NCBI RefSeq assembly: GCF_001552175.1
Contig: NZ_BCQR01000030.1
Span: 1-64,000 of the forward strand
From: Actinomadura kijaniata NBRC 14229
Lineage (GTDB): Bacteria; Actinomycetota; Actinomycetes; Streptosporangiales; Streptosporangiaceae
Length of the DNA stretch: 64,000 nucleotides
Direction: 5' to 3'
The notes under the pieces are model-generated. The model made no database searches. It saw only the letters and a program-made list of their open reading frames with translations, and had not been told where the DNA came from. How positions within the stretch are numbered: the stretch's first letter is position 1; each line of letters opens with the position of its first letter. Shown here in pieces: positions 1 through 7,415 of the stretch. The position numbers and the translations under genes are program-made.

Positions 1-766
1 GGCGGCGGTCGTCGCGGCCGTGCGGCCGGACGCCGCCCCGCCCCGGCCGGCCGTCTCCCCGAGCTCCCCGGCCCCCGTCCTGGACCTGAGCGGCGACCAG
101 GCCCTGCTGGCCGCCGCGACCGCCGCCGAGTCCCGCCCGGCGTCCGACGGGCGCTACTGGCGGGTCCGCACGATCCGGAAAGTGACCGTACAGAAGAGGG
201 GCATCAACGAGGAGCAGGTCCAGGAGTCCTGGTACGGCAAGGACGGCTCCTACTGGGGAGGGGTGCGGGTCCTGAGCGGTCGCCACCGGGGACGCGCGGT
301 GGTCAACAAGGGGGACCAGCCGAAGGGCGGCCGTCCCTTCGAACTCGCCGACCAGCTCTTCAGCCTCGCCGAGATCCGGAGCGCGCCCGAGACGCCGGAG
401 GGGATCCGCCGGTGGGCGGTCCGCGCCGCGTCGAAGACCGCGAGCAACCGGAAGCACGCCGAGGAGTTCGCCGACTCGCTGCTGGTGGCCGGTCTCGCCC
501 AGGCGCCGCTGTCGCCCAGGGCGCGCGCGGCGGCGTTCCGGTCCCTGGTCGGGCGTTCGGCCGTCAAGGTCGGCGGCACCGCGCGCGACCCGCGCGGCCG
601 GACCGGCGTGCGGTTCACGGCCGGGGGCATCCAGTACATCCTCGATCCCCGCACCTCGCTTCTCCTGCACGAGGGAACGCGCGAGGGCCTGCCGAGGACC
701 AGCTCCACGACCTACCTGGAGGTCGGCTGGACGAACGAGAGGCCGACGCCTCCCCGGAGGCCCTGA
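1..766 (+). CDS. CU044_5270 family protein, 5' end outside the window
   Basis: The reading frame is open to the window edge; a GTG at 20 falls inside the hydrophobic stretch and is unlikely to be the true start. The visible product begins with the end of a hydrophobic segment, then a Pro/Ala-rich linker, then the family block (LLAAATAAE, a GRYW motif near residue 45) and a C-terminal block RAAAFRSLVGR ending in an ILDPRTSLLL strand. It resembles the complete copies at 1508, 9582 and 44571, each encoded directly behind an ECF sigma factor, so its missing upstream neighbour is probably a sigma gene. Cytoplasmic N-terminus, one membrane helix and an outside domain suggest an anti-sigma or sensor role. 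That role is inferred, not established. Confidence 0.8.
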   Translation, partial: AAVVAAVRPDAAPPRPAVSPSSPAPVLDLSGDQALLAAATAAESRPASDGRYWRVRTIRKVTVQKRGINEEQVQESWYGKDGSYWGGVRVLSGRHRGRAVVNKGDQPKGGRPFELADQLFSLAEIRSAPETPEGIRRWAVRAASKTASNRKHAEEFADSLLVAGLAQAPLSPRARAAAFRSLVGRSAVKVGGTARDPRGRTGVRFTAGGIQYILDPRTSLLLHEGTREGLPRTSSTTYLEVGWTNERPTPPRRP

Positions 767-771
767 CCGCC

Positions 772-818
772 CGACGGAACGGCCGCCCCGCGCCCGGCGC
801 GGAGCGGCCGTTCCGTCG
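772..818 (+). terminator. Hairpin terminator after the first CU044_5270 gene
   Basis: A perfect 15-bp inverted repeat (arms 772-786 and 804-818, beginning CGACGGAACGG) starts six bases after the stop codon. There is no T-tract, as is usual for actinobacterial terminators. Confidence 0.75.
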
Positions 819-899
819 TCCCGGAAGAAGACCGGGAAGGCGGGCCGCGCTCCGGACAACAACAGGCGTCCGTTGTCCACGCCGACGACAAGGCGACAC

Positions 900-1511
900 A
901 TGAAGGAGCCACCCCTGACCGCTCCCCCCGACACCGTCCCCGCCAGGGACGACGCCGCGGTCATCGAGCGGTCCCGGCATGAGCCCGAACGGTTCGGGGA
1001 GATCTTCGACGCCTACTTCGCGGAGATCCACCGGTACGTGGCGCGCCGGCTCGACGTCCAGACGGCCGACGACCTGGCCGCCGAGACGTTCGCGATCGCG
1101 TTCCGCCGCCGGGGCGCCTACGACGGGAGCCGCGCCAACGCCCGGCCCTGGCTGTACGGCATCGCCACCAACCTGATCGGCCGCCACCGCCGCGACGAGC
1201 GCCGCAAGCTGCGCGCCCTCGACCGGGTGGACCGCCGCGACACCGCGCTCGACGAGGAGGACGCGCTCACCGCCCGGCTGTCGGCGGAGGGCGCGCGGGG
1301 TCCCCTGGCCAGGGCGGTCGCCGCGCTGCCCTCCGGCCAGCGCGACGCGCTGCTGCTCGTCGTGCTGGGCGGGCTGTCCTACGAGGAGGTCGCGACGGCG
1401 CTGGACGTGCCGTTCGGCACCGTCTCCTCCCGGATCAACCGGGCCCGGAAGAAGCTGCGCACGGCGCTGGGCGGGACCAACCCGCTGCTGGACGACCAGG
1501 AGAGGCCATGA
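900..1511 (+). CDS. ECF-type RNA polymerase sigma-70 factor
   Basis: The 203-residue product has sigma region 2 (FDAYFAEIHRYVARRL, then ADDLAAETFAIAFRR and the RPWLYGIATNLIGRH block) and region 4 (LPSGQRDALLLVVLGGLSYEEVATAL with the helix-turn-helix GTVSSRINRARKKL). I chose ATG 900 because AAGG lies six bases upstream; an in-frame TTG at 873 is less likely. The stop overlaps the next start (ATGA), so it is co-translated with the CU044_5270 protein at 1508. Sigma factors of this type recruit RNA polymerase to a small regulon, and the coupled membrane protein probably controls its activity. The regulon is unknown. Confidence 0.93.
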   Translation: MKEPPLTAPPDTVPARDDAAVIERSRHEPERFGEIFDAYFAEIHRYVARRLDVQTADDLAAETFAIAFRRRGAYDGSRANARPWLYGIATNLIGRHRRDERRKLRALDRVDRRDTALDEEDALTARLSAEGARGPLARAVAALPSGQRDALLLVVLGGLSYEEVATALDVPFGTVSSRINRARKKLRTALGGTNPLLDDQERP

Positions 1512-2713
1512 ACGACCTGCAGAGTGTCCGGGCGCTCTACGACGACCCGCCCGCCCCGTCCGCGCGCGCCGTCGCCGCGGCCCGGCTGCGCATGACCGGG
1601 GGGCCGCGCCGCGTCCCCGGTCGGCGCCGCCGCGTGCTGCCGTTCGCGCTCGGCCTGACCGCCGCCGCGACCGCGACCGCCGCGACGGCCGCGCTGCTGC
1701 CCGGCGGGGATTCCGCCCGGCCCGCGCCGTCTCCGCGGGCCATGCCGCCCGAGGCGGTCCTGCTGGCCGCCGCCACCACCGCCGAACGCGAACCCGCCTC
1801 GGGCCGCTACTGGTTCTCCCGGCGGATCCTCGGCAGCCACTCGGCGGTCAAGGACCGGGACTACCTGGTGGACCGCCGGGTCGAACGGGAGACCTGGATC
1901 CCCACGTCCGGGCGCGAGCACGCCTGGACCATCGAACGCCCGCTGGGCGGGCGGCCCCTCGACGAGGCCGCCTGGCGACGCGACGGCTCGCCCCGTTCGT
2001 GGCGGCTGATCGCCCGCATCGGCGACGCCCTCAACAGCGGTCCCACCGAGACGGGGAACGCTCCGCCCGGCGCGGGCGAGGGGGTCCCGGTCTCGGCGGA
2101 GCCGGGGGAGCGCTACGCCGTTCCCGAGAGCCTGCGCCCCGGCTGGTTCGGGCACCTCGGCCCCGTCCAGGTGACCCCCGGCTCCCTGCGGAGGCTGCCG
2201 GGCGACCCCGCCGGGCTCAGGGCGTACATGGAGCAGGTGATCCGCCGGATGGAGAAGGGGGGTCACCGGCGCTTCCCGGTCGGCGGCCCCGAGCACGGCT
2301 GGCTGATGTACAGCTTCACCCTCCGGCTGCTCACCGACCTGCCGGCCGGGCCCGCCGTGCGCGCCGCCGCGTTCCGGGTGCTGGCGACCCTGCCGGGGGT
2401 GGTCTCCCGGGGCCAGGTCACCGATCCGCGCGGACGCCGGGGACAGGCCCTGGCGATGCGGGTGCCCCGCTACTTCGCCGAGCCCGGCGGGGAGAGGCGG
2501 ATCGTGGTGGATCCCGCCACGGGCCGCCTGCTGGCCGTCCAGGACGTGGTCACCCAGCCGGACCCCCGGTACCGGGAACGGCCGGGCCAGCTCGTCCTGT
2601 ACTCGGTGATCCTGGAGGCCCGCTGGACGGACGCCGTGCCCGACCTGCCGAAGAAGCGCCACATGGTGGACAAGGACGGCAACCCGCGGAAACCGGCCTG
2701 CGGCCGCTGCTGA
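1508..2713 (+). CDS. CU044_5270 family membrane protein (probable sigma-factor partner)
   Basis: The 401-residue product has a cytoplasmic N-terminus of about 35 residues, one membrane helix (about 40-62, LPFALGLTAAATATAATAAL) and a large outside domain. That domain starts with AVLLAAATTAE and GRYWFSRR and ends with the RAAAFRVLATLPGV and IVVDPATGRLLAVQ blocks shared by all four copies in this window. Translation is coupled to the upstream sigma gene by a 4-base overlap. The topology is that of an anti-sigma factor but no ZAS zinc motif is visible; role as partner or sensor is inferred. The C-terminal blocks resemble envelope-stress sensor or LolA-like folds, a guess that needs structure prediction. 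Confidence 0.85.
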   Translation: MNDLQSVRALYDDPPAPSARAVAAARLRMTGGPRRVPGRRRRVLPFALGLTAAATATAATAALLPGGDSARPAPSPRAMPPEAVLLAAATTAEREPASGRYWFSRRILGSHSAVKDRDYLVDRRVERETWIPTSGREHAWTIERPLGGRPLDEAAWRRDGSPRSWRLIARIGDALNSGPTETGNAPPGAGEGVPVSAEPGERYAVPESLRPGWFGHLGPVQVTPGSLRRLPGDPAGLRAYMEQVIRRMEKGGHRRFPVGGPEHGWLMYSFTLRLLTDLPAGPAVRAAAFRVLATLPGVVSRGQVTDPRGRRGQALAMRVPRYFAEPGGERRIVVDPATGRLLAVQDVVTQPDPRYRERPGQLVLYSVILEARWTDAVPDLPKKRHMVDKDGNPRKPACGRC

Positions 2714-2718
2714 ACGAC

Positions 2719-2753
2719 CGCCCGCGGGCCCTCTCCGGCGCGGCCCGCGGGCG
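2719..2753. terminator. Bidirectional terminator
   Basis: A perfect 12-bp stem (CGCCCGCGGGCC at 2719-2730, complement at 2742-2753) with an 11-base loop fills the gap between the convergent genes ending at 2713 and 2754. Confidence 0.75.
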
Positions 2754-3251
2754 TCACCACACGCCGGTCAGTTTCAGCACCCCGGCGACGGCCAGGAAGG
2801 ACCCGATCACGACGTAGAGCGTCCGTGCGTAGAGCATCTCCGCGCGGCCCGTCTCCCGGCCGAGCAGCGAACGCATCCGCCGGGCGTTGTGGTGCGCGAT
2901 CCGGCGGTTGAAGAGGGCGAACCCGAGACCGACCGGCACGGCGACCACGCCCCACAGCCATTCGGGCGGCGTTCCGCCGCCGTTCGCCCGGAACGCGAGG
3001 GCCGCGAAGAGCACCGTCCCGGCCACCCCGGAGAGCCGTTGCAGCAGCAGCGCGCGGCGCGACGGCTCGGGAAGCCCGCCGTCGGGTGCCGAACGCAGCC
3101 GCCGGGCCGCCGCGTTCGGCACGGTCCGGCTCAGGAACCGCGGGTACACGGCGTTGACCAGCGAGAGCGCGAACGCGACGGCGAGGAAGACGTAGAAGAC
3201 CGGCACGGGTTCCCCGGCGGCGGCCAGCAGACGTGTCTCGACAGGCGTCAT
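2754..3251 (-). CDS. Small integral membrane protein, unknown function
   Basis: The 165-residue product has about four hydrophobic segments: residues 15-35 (FYVFLAVAFALSLVNAV), 72-90, 97-115 and 145-163. An Arg-rich loop between segments 1 and 2 carries RRALLLQRL, and a motif FNRRIAHHNARRM precedes the last helix. ATG 3251 is preferred because GGAAG lies nine bases upstream; a GTG at 3269 is possible. I do not recognise the family. It stands alone, convergent with the sigma/CU044_5270 operon. Confidence 0.7.
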   Translation of the reverse strand: MTPVETRLLAAAGEPVPVFYVFLAVAFALSLVNAVYPRFLSRTVPNAAARRLRSAPDGGLPEPSRRALLLQRLSGVAGTVLFAALAFRANGGGTPPEWLWGVVAVPVGLGFALFNRRIAHHNARRMRSLLGRETGRAEMLYARTLYVVIGSFLAVAGVLKLTGVW

Positions 3252-3339
3252 GGGGCGCGTCTTCCACACCGGGCCCCACCGAACCGGTCACCCCGATAAG
3301 GGTCGTCCCCAACGCCGGTTTGGTGAAGGGGGCGGGGGC

Positions 3340-3534
3340 TCAGTCGTCGTCGCCACCGTCGTTGTCGCCGTTGTCGCCGTCGTCGCCGTCGTCGGGATTG
3401 CCGCAGCTCGCGGTGACCGCGACCGTCGCCGCGCTCACGGCGGTCACGACCGCCACGGTCGACGCCGACGCGGGGATCAAGGCCGTGACCACGGCCATCA
3501 GGGTCTTCACGAGCTGGAGCAGCAGCCTGGTCAT
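3340..3534 (-). CDS. Small hydrophobic protein with acidic Asp/Gly/Asn tail
   Basis: This 64-residue ORF has a good ribosome site (GAGGAG about ten bases upstream of the ATG). It begins with MTRLLLQLVK, continues as one long hydrophobic Ala/Val/Thr stretch (residues 9-46), and ends after a single Cys with about 18 Asp, Gly and Asn residues. A single-helix membrane or secreted peptide is likely. The frame extends upstream without a stop, but that part looks non-coding. No family recognised; the tail also reads as a simple repeat (see findings). Confidence 0.5.
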   Translation of the reverse strand: MTRLLLQLVKTLMAVVTALIPASASTVAVVTAVSAATVAVTASCGNPDDGDDGDNGDNDGGDDD

Positions 3535-3753
3535 CCTCGGAACTCCTCGCGTAGCGCGTTCGCCGAGGCCCGCCTCGGCCCTTCCGGCCACTGTGTCCCG
3601 CGCCGACGTCCGACGCAATGCCCCTGACGGAACGCCTCGGCAAACAACCGCCAAGCGGCCCGTAACCGTCCCGCCATGACGCCGCGCACCACGACGAACG
3701 CGGCCGTCCCGCCGCGCCCCGACCCACCGCCGGATGTGATCCGGGTCACTCCT

Positions 3754-3780
3754 TGTCACAAGCCTCCTCCGCCCGACGCC
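3754..3780 (+). promoter_or_regulatory. Candidate ECF41 (SigJ)-type promoter
   Basis: TGTCACA at 3754-3760 matches the -35 motif known for ECF41 sigma factors. Sixteen bases later CGCC at 3777-3780 stands where their CGTC -10 is expected, one mismatch. It lies 36 bases upstream of the oxidoreductase ATG, and the ECF41 sigma gene itself follows at 5069. The motif assignment rests on established ECF41 work; use here is inferred. Confidence 0.6.
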
Positions 3781-3815
3781 TTGTGGGCGAACCCCGAGCG
3801 AACGGAGCAGAGACC

Positions 3816-5018
3816 ATGACGAAGCACACCGGCGGCCGGACGGAAGTCGTCGTGATCGGCGGCGGATACGCCGGAGTCCTCGCGGCCAACCGCCTGACCC
3901 GCCGGGACGACGTGGCCGTCACCCTCGTCAACCCGCGCCCGACCTTCGTCGAGCGGATCCGCCTGCACCAGCTGGTGGCGGGGTCCGACGACGCGGTCGT
4001 CGACTACGAGGACGTCCTGAGCGAACGCGTCGAGCTCGTGGTCGACACCGCGACCGGGATCGACCGGGAGGCGCGCGCCGTCTCGCTGGCCGGCGGCGGC
4101 ACGGTCGGGTACGACTACCTGATCTACGCGGTGGGCAGCCGCGGCGGCGCGCCGGAGGTGCCCGGCGCGGACCGGTTCGCCTACCCGATCGCGACCCTGG
4201 AGGAGGCCGAGCGGCTGCGCCGGGCCGTGGCCGCCGCGCCCGCCACCGCGCCGCTGACGGTCGTCGGCGGTGGCGCCACCGGCATCGAGACCGCGGCCGA
4301 GCTCGCCGAGGCGGGCCGTCCCGTCACCCTCGTCTGCGGGGGCCTGCTCGGTCCCTACCTCCACCCGAACGGCCGCCGCTTCGTCGCCAGGCGGCTGGCG
4401 GCCCTCGGCGTGACCGTCCTCGAAGGCCCCGGCGCCAAGGTGGCGTCCATGACGGCCGGCGCCGTCCGCCTCGCCGACGGCCGCGAGGTGCGCGGCCACC
4501 TGACCATCTGGGCCGCCGGCTTCGGCGTTCCCGACCTGGCCGCCCGCAGCGGCCTCAGCACCGACGAGGCGGGCCGCCTCCTCACCGACGAGACCCTGAC
4601 CAGCGTCGACGACGACCGCATCGTCGCCGCCGGGGACGCGGCCTCGCCTTCGGGCCTCCCGTACCGGATGGGCTGCCAGTCCGCCGTCCAGCTCGGCCCG
4701 CACGCCGCCGACGCCGTGCTCCGCAGGATCGAGGGCGGGCGGCCCGAAGCCGTCAGCGTCGCCTTCGCCGGGCTGTGCGTCAGCCTCGGCCGGGGCGCCG
4801 GCATCTTCCAGTTCGCGCGCAAGGACGACACCGCCATCCGGTTCCACGTCGGCGGCCGTACCGGCGCGCGCATCAAGGAGTTCGTCGTCTCCCACACCAT
4901 CAAGCAGCTCGCGGACGAGGCGCGCAAGCCCGGCGCACGCGTCCTGAAGGCCAGGGACGACTCCCGGTGGCAGCGCGTCCAGGACGCGCGCGCGAGCCGG
5001 TCCGCGCGCGTGTCGTAG
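3816..5018 (+). CDS. NAD(P)/FAD-dependent oxidoreductase, NDH-2-like
   Basis: The 400-residue flavoprotein has an N-terminal FAD-binding motif (VVVIGGGYAGVLAANRL), a second dinucleotide motif for NAD(P)H near residue 150 (LTVVGGGATGIETAAELAEAG) and the FAD-proximal AAGDAAS block. These define the pyridine nucleotide-disulfide oxidoreductase fold of type II NADH dehydrogenases and related single-flavin enzymes. There is no redox-active CxxxxC. ATG 3816 has GGAG nine bases upstream; an upstream in-frame start at 3753 would overlap the promoter motif. It lies 50 bp before a SigJ/ECF41 sigma factor, and ECF41 genes are commonly adjacent to such oxidoreductases. The electron acceptor is unknown. 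Confidence 0.85.
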   Translation: MTKHTGGRTEVVVIGGGYAGVLAANRLTRRDDVAVTLVNPRPTFVERIRLHQLVAGSDDAVVDYEDVLSERVELVVDTATGIDREARAVSLAGGGTVGYDYLIYAVGSRGGAPEVPGADRFAYPIATLEEAERLRRAVAAAPATAPLTVVGGGATGIETAAELAEAGRPVTLVCGGLLGPYLHPNGRRFVARRLAALGVTVLEGPGAKVASMTAGAVRLADGREVRGHLTIWAAGFGVPDLAARSGLSTDEAGRLLTDETLTSVDDDRIVAAGDAASPSGLPYRMGCQSAVQLGPHAADAVLRRIEGGRPEAVSVAFAGLCVSLGRGAGIFQFARKDDTAIRFHVGGRTGARIKEFVVSHTIKQLADEARKPGARVLKARDDSRWQRVQDARASRSARVS

Positions 5019-5068
5019 CCCCCTGGAGCACGGGCGGCCCAGGCGCCGCGCCATGGAAGGATCCGAGA

Positions 5069-5965
5069 ATGCGAGACCACGCCGCGGACCCGGCGACCGA
5101 GGCCTTCGTCGCCCACCGCAACCTGCTCTTCACCGTCGCCTACGAGATCCTCGGCTCGGCGGCCGACGCCGAGGACGTCTTGCAGGAGACCTGGTTGCAG
5201 TGGGCCGAGGTCGATCTGACGCAGGTCCGCGACCGGCGCGCGTTCCTCGTGCGCGTCACGACCCGGCGGGCGCTCGACCGGCTGCGGGTCCTGCGGCGCC
5301 GCAAGGAGTCCTACGTCGGCCCCTGGCTGCCCGAGCCGCTGCTCACCTCGCCGGACGTCGCCGAGCACGCCGAGCTCGCCGAGAGCCTGTCCATGGCCAT
5401 GATGCTCGTCCTGGAGACCCTCTCGCCCACCGAGCGGGCCGTGTTCGTCCTGCGCGAGGTCTTCGACGTCGGCTACGACGAGATCGCGGAGGCGGTCGGC
5501 AAGACCCCCGCCGCGGTCCGCCAGATCGCCCACCGGTCCCGCAAGCACGTCGAGGCCCGCCGCCCTCGCGAACTGGTCTCCTCGCGCCAGGCCCGGGCCG
5601 CCATCGAGTCGTTCCAGCACGCCGTGGAGACCGGCGACCTGCAGGGCGTGCTGGACGTGCTCGCCCCGGACGTCGTGCTGATCAGCGACGGCGGCGGCGT
5701 CAGGAGCGCCGCGCTGCGACCCGTCACGGGCGCCGCGAAGGTGGTCCGTCTGCTCCTCGCCAGCCTCGGCGACAAGGAAGGCGCGCTCACCGGCGAGCCC
5801 ACCACCGTCAACGGCGATCCGGCGCTCGTCCTGCGCCTCGACGGCGAGATCGACAGCGTCATGGCGATCCGTGTCGAGGGGGGCCTCGTCACCGGCATCT
5901 ACTTCGTCCGCAACCCCGCCAAGTTCACCCACATCGCCACCGCCGTACCGCTCACCCTGGACTGA
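5069..5965 (+). CDS. sigJ: SigJ-like ECF41 sigma factor with C-terminal SnoaL-like domain
   Basis: The 298-residue product has sigma region 2 (AYEILGSAADAEDVLQETWLQW), region 4 (LSPTERAVFVLREVFDVGYDEIAEAVGKTPAAVRQIAHR) and a roughly 110-residue C-terminal SnoaL/NTF2-like domain (from about 180). ECF41 signature motifs are present: WLPEP between the sigma domains, DGGGVRS (for DGGGR) and NPAKF (for NPDKL). In ECF41 the fused domain regulates activity and replaces a separate anti-sigma factor. ATG 5069 follows GGAAGG at a good distance. It is likely co-transcribed with the oxidoreductase and autoregulated from the motif at 3754. Confidence 0.92.
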   Translation: MRDHAADPATEAFVAHRNLLFTVAYEILGSAADAEDVLQETWLQWAEVDLTQVRDRRAFLVRVTTRRALDRLRVLRRRKESYVGPWLPEPLLTSPDVAEHAELAESLSMAMMLVLETLSPTERAVFVLREVFDVGYDEIAEAVGKTPAAVRQIAHRSRKHVEARRPRELVSSRQARAAIESFQHAVETGDLQGVLDVLAPDVVLISDGGGVRSAALRPVTGAAKVVRLLLASLGDKEGALTGEPTTVNGDPALVLRLDGEIDSVMAIRVEGGLVTGIYFVRNPAKFTHIATAVPLTLD

Positions 5966-5980
5966 CACCGGAACGGCCGC

Positions 5981-6010
5981 GGCCCCCGCCCCGGGAAAGG
6001 GGCGGGGGCC
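5981..6010. terminator. Bidirectional terminator between sigJ and the SUKH gene
   Basis: A perfect 12-bp GC stem (arms 5981-5992 and 5999-6010) with the loop GGGAAA lies between convergent stops at 5965 and 6012. Confidence 0.85.
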
Positions 6011-6011
6011 C

Positions 6012-6575
6012 TCATCCGTCGAACCAGGTCAGGCCCTTGGCCCAGTGCCCGACCCAACCGGCGAAGCCGCTGCCCGCGGTGGTGTGGCCGAACTCGGAGC
6101 CGAACGGCGCGGCGCCCTCCCCGCAGATGTTCCAGACGTGCCCTCGGTGCGGTCCCGCGACGACCAGGTGCCAGTACATGCCGCACCCGTCGGTGCCCAG
6201 CACGACCGAGCCGTGCGAGAAGACCGGGTGGAGGGCCGCCGCGATCTCCTCGTCGGAGCGGGGGTCGTCCTCGTCGCCCTCCCACAGCCACGGTCCGGTC
6301 AGCGGGAACGGCGCGGCGAGCACGCGTTCGGGACGCCGGTCGCCCCAGTCCCGGGGCATCTCGGCCAGCGGGAGGAGCCCGTGGGAGGGAGGCCCGTCCG
6401 CGGAGCCGTCGCAGATCTCCGCGACGCACGTCCGGTACGGCTCGGGCAGCACGATCCCGTGCTCGGTCTCGAACGCGCGCACCGCGTCCCAGCCCAGCGG
6501 CGGCCGACGCGAGTCGCCGTCGAAGGCGGCGCGCAGCACCTCAAGGTCGGCCGGGTCGGCGCGGGTGACGTCCAT
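6012..6575 (-). CDS. SMI1/KNR4 (SUKH) family protein
   Basis: The 187-residue product has the SUKH-1 pattern: LGWDAVRAFETEHGIVLPEPYR near residues 27-48, followed by an acidic stretch and LLPLAEM. The second half is rich in Trp and Gly (GMYWHLVV, HVWNICGEG, FAGWVGHWAKGLTWF). SUKH proteins often act as immunity proteins against polymorphic toxins, but many are solitary, and no toxin gene lies beside this one. ATG 6575 was chosen because upstream codons read poorly; no strong ribosome site is visible. It ends 30 bp from the TetR gene on the same strand. Confidence 0.8.
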   Translation of the reverse strand: MDVTRADPADLEVLRAAFDGDSRRPPLGWDAVRAFETEHGIVLPEPYRTCVAEICDGSADGPPSHGLLPLAEMPRDWGDRRPERVLAAPFPLTGPWLWEGDEDDPRSDEEIAAALHPVFSHGSVVLGTDGCGMYWHLVVAGPHRGHVWNICGEGAAPFGSEFGHTTAGSGFAGWVGHWAKGLTWFDG

Positions 6576-6604
6576 GGGCCAGGGGTACCACCGGGCACCG
6601 ACAT

Positions 6605-7315
6605 TCACAGCCGCGCGGCGATCCCGTCCAGCAGGCAGTCCAGGCCGAACGTGAAGCGGCCCTCCAGCACCTCGCGCGTCTCCGCCGCCCAGACCTCCCG
6701 CGCGTGGGCCGCGACGCGCGGATGGGCGTCGGCGATGCGCGCCAGGTAGGGCCGCAACGCGTCCGTCACCTCCGCCGGGGAGGCCTCCGGCTGGCCCGCC
6801 GCCCAGCTCGACTCGCCGCCCGCCGCGCCGATCACGTAGTCGACGATCGCCGACACCGCGTACTCCAGGTCGAAGCCGGTGAAGCCCGCGTGGCCGAGCG
6901 CCCCGAGGACGTCGTCCATGACGCGGGTGGCATTCGGGCCGAGCATGGGGCGGGCGCCGAACAGCGTCACCGTCCACGGATGCCGGTGGATCATCGCGCG
7001 GAGGGAGCGGGCGTAGGCCGCGGCGGCGGCGCGCCACCCCTCGGCGGCCGGGTCGGGGACGTCGACCTCGCCCATCACGTGGTCGAGCACGAGTTCCAGC
7101 AGCTCGTCCTTGTTGGCGACGTGCCAGTAGACCGAGGTCGCGCCCGCGTTCAGCCGCGTGCCGAGACGGCGCATGCTCAGCCCGGTCAGGCCCTCGGCGT
7201 CCAGCAGCTCCAGCGCCGCGCCGACGATCTGGTCCCGGCTGAGGGACGGCTGCTCGCGGCGGGTCCTCGCCGGGCGGGTCCAGACGGTCTCCATCGCCGG
7301 TCCGGCTGCGGTCAT
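6605..7315 (-). CDS. TetR/AcrR family repressor of the adjacent efflux pump
   Basis: The 236-residue product has an N-terminal helix-turn-helix (SRDQIVGAALELLDAEGLTGLSMRRLGTRL, then ATSVYWHVANKDEL) and a TetR_C-type ligand domain (from about 95). The class is that of tetracycline-repressor-like proteins. It is transcribed divergently from the DHA2 transporter at 7416. The 100-bp gap holds three copies of a 17-bp palindrome, two of them perfect, which strongly suggests self- and pump repression relieved by a drug-like ligand. GAGGAGG upstream of ATG 7315 supports the start. Confidence 0.92.
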   Translation of the reverse strand: MTAAGPAMETVWTRPARTRREQPSLSRDQIVGAALELLDAEGLTGLSMRRLGTRLNAGATSVYWHVANKDELLELVLDHVMGEVDVPDPAAEGWRAAAAAYARSLRAMIHRHPWTVTLFGARPMLGPNATRVMDDVLGALGHAGFTGFDLEYAVSAIVDYVIGAAGGESSWAAGQPEASPAEVTDALRPYLARIADAHPRVAAHAREVWAAETREVLEGRFTFGLDCLLDGIAARL

Positions 7316-7327
7316 GGCACCTCCTCG

Positions 7328-7406
7328 CTCTCGAACAGGGTACGGGAGTTGAACACCGCTCGATCACTCTCGTACAGTGTGCGAGTCAACTCGAACACTG
7401 TACGAG
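7328..7406. promoter_or_regulatory. Three-site TetR operator, CTCGnACAnTGTnCGAG
   Basis: Two perfect copies of the palindrome lie at 7369-7385 and 7390-7406, with centres 21 bp (two helical turns) apart. A third copy at 7328-7344 differs at two positions and lies just upstream of the repressor ATG. The 7390 copy runs into the pump's GAGGAG ribosome site, so binding would block both promoters. Sites are seen directly; binding is inferred. Confidence 0.85.
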
Positions 7407-7415
7407 GAGTGTCCC

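Noticed and set aside
3230..3700. Plus-strand frames overlapping the acidic-tail peptide
   Set aside because: They read Gly/Val/Ser or His/Arg/Asp repeats caused by the GTC/GTCGCC-rich DNA. The minus-strand frame alone has a ribosome site and a membrane-like segment.
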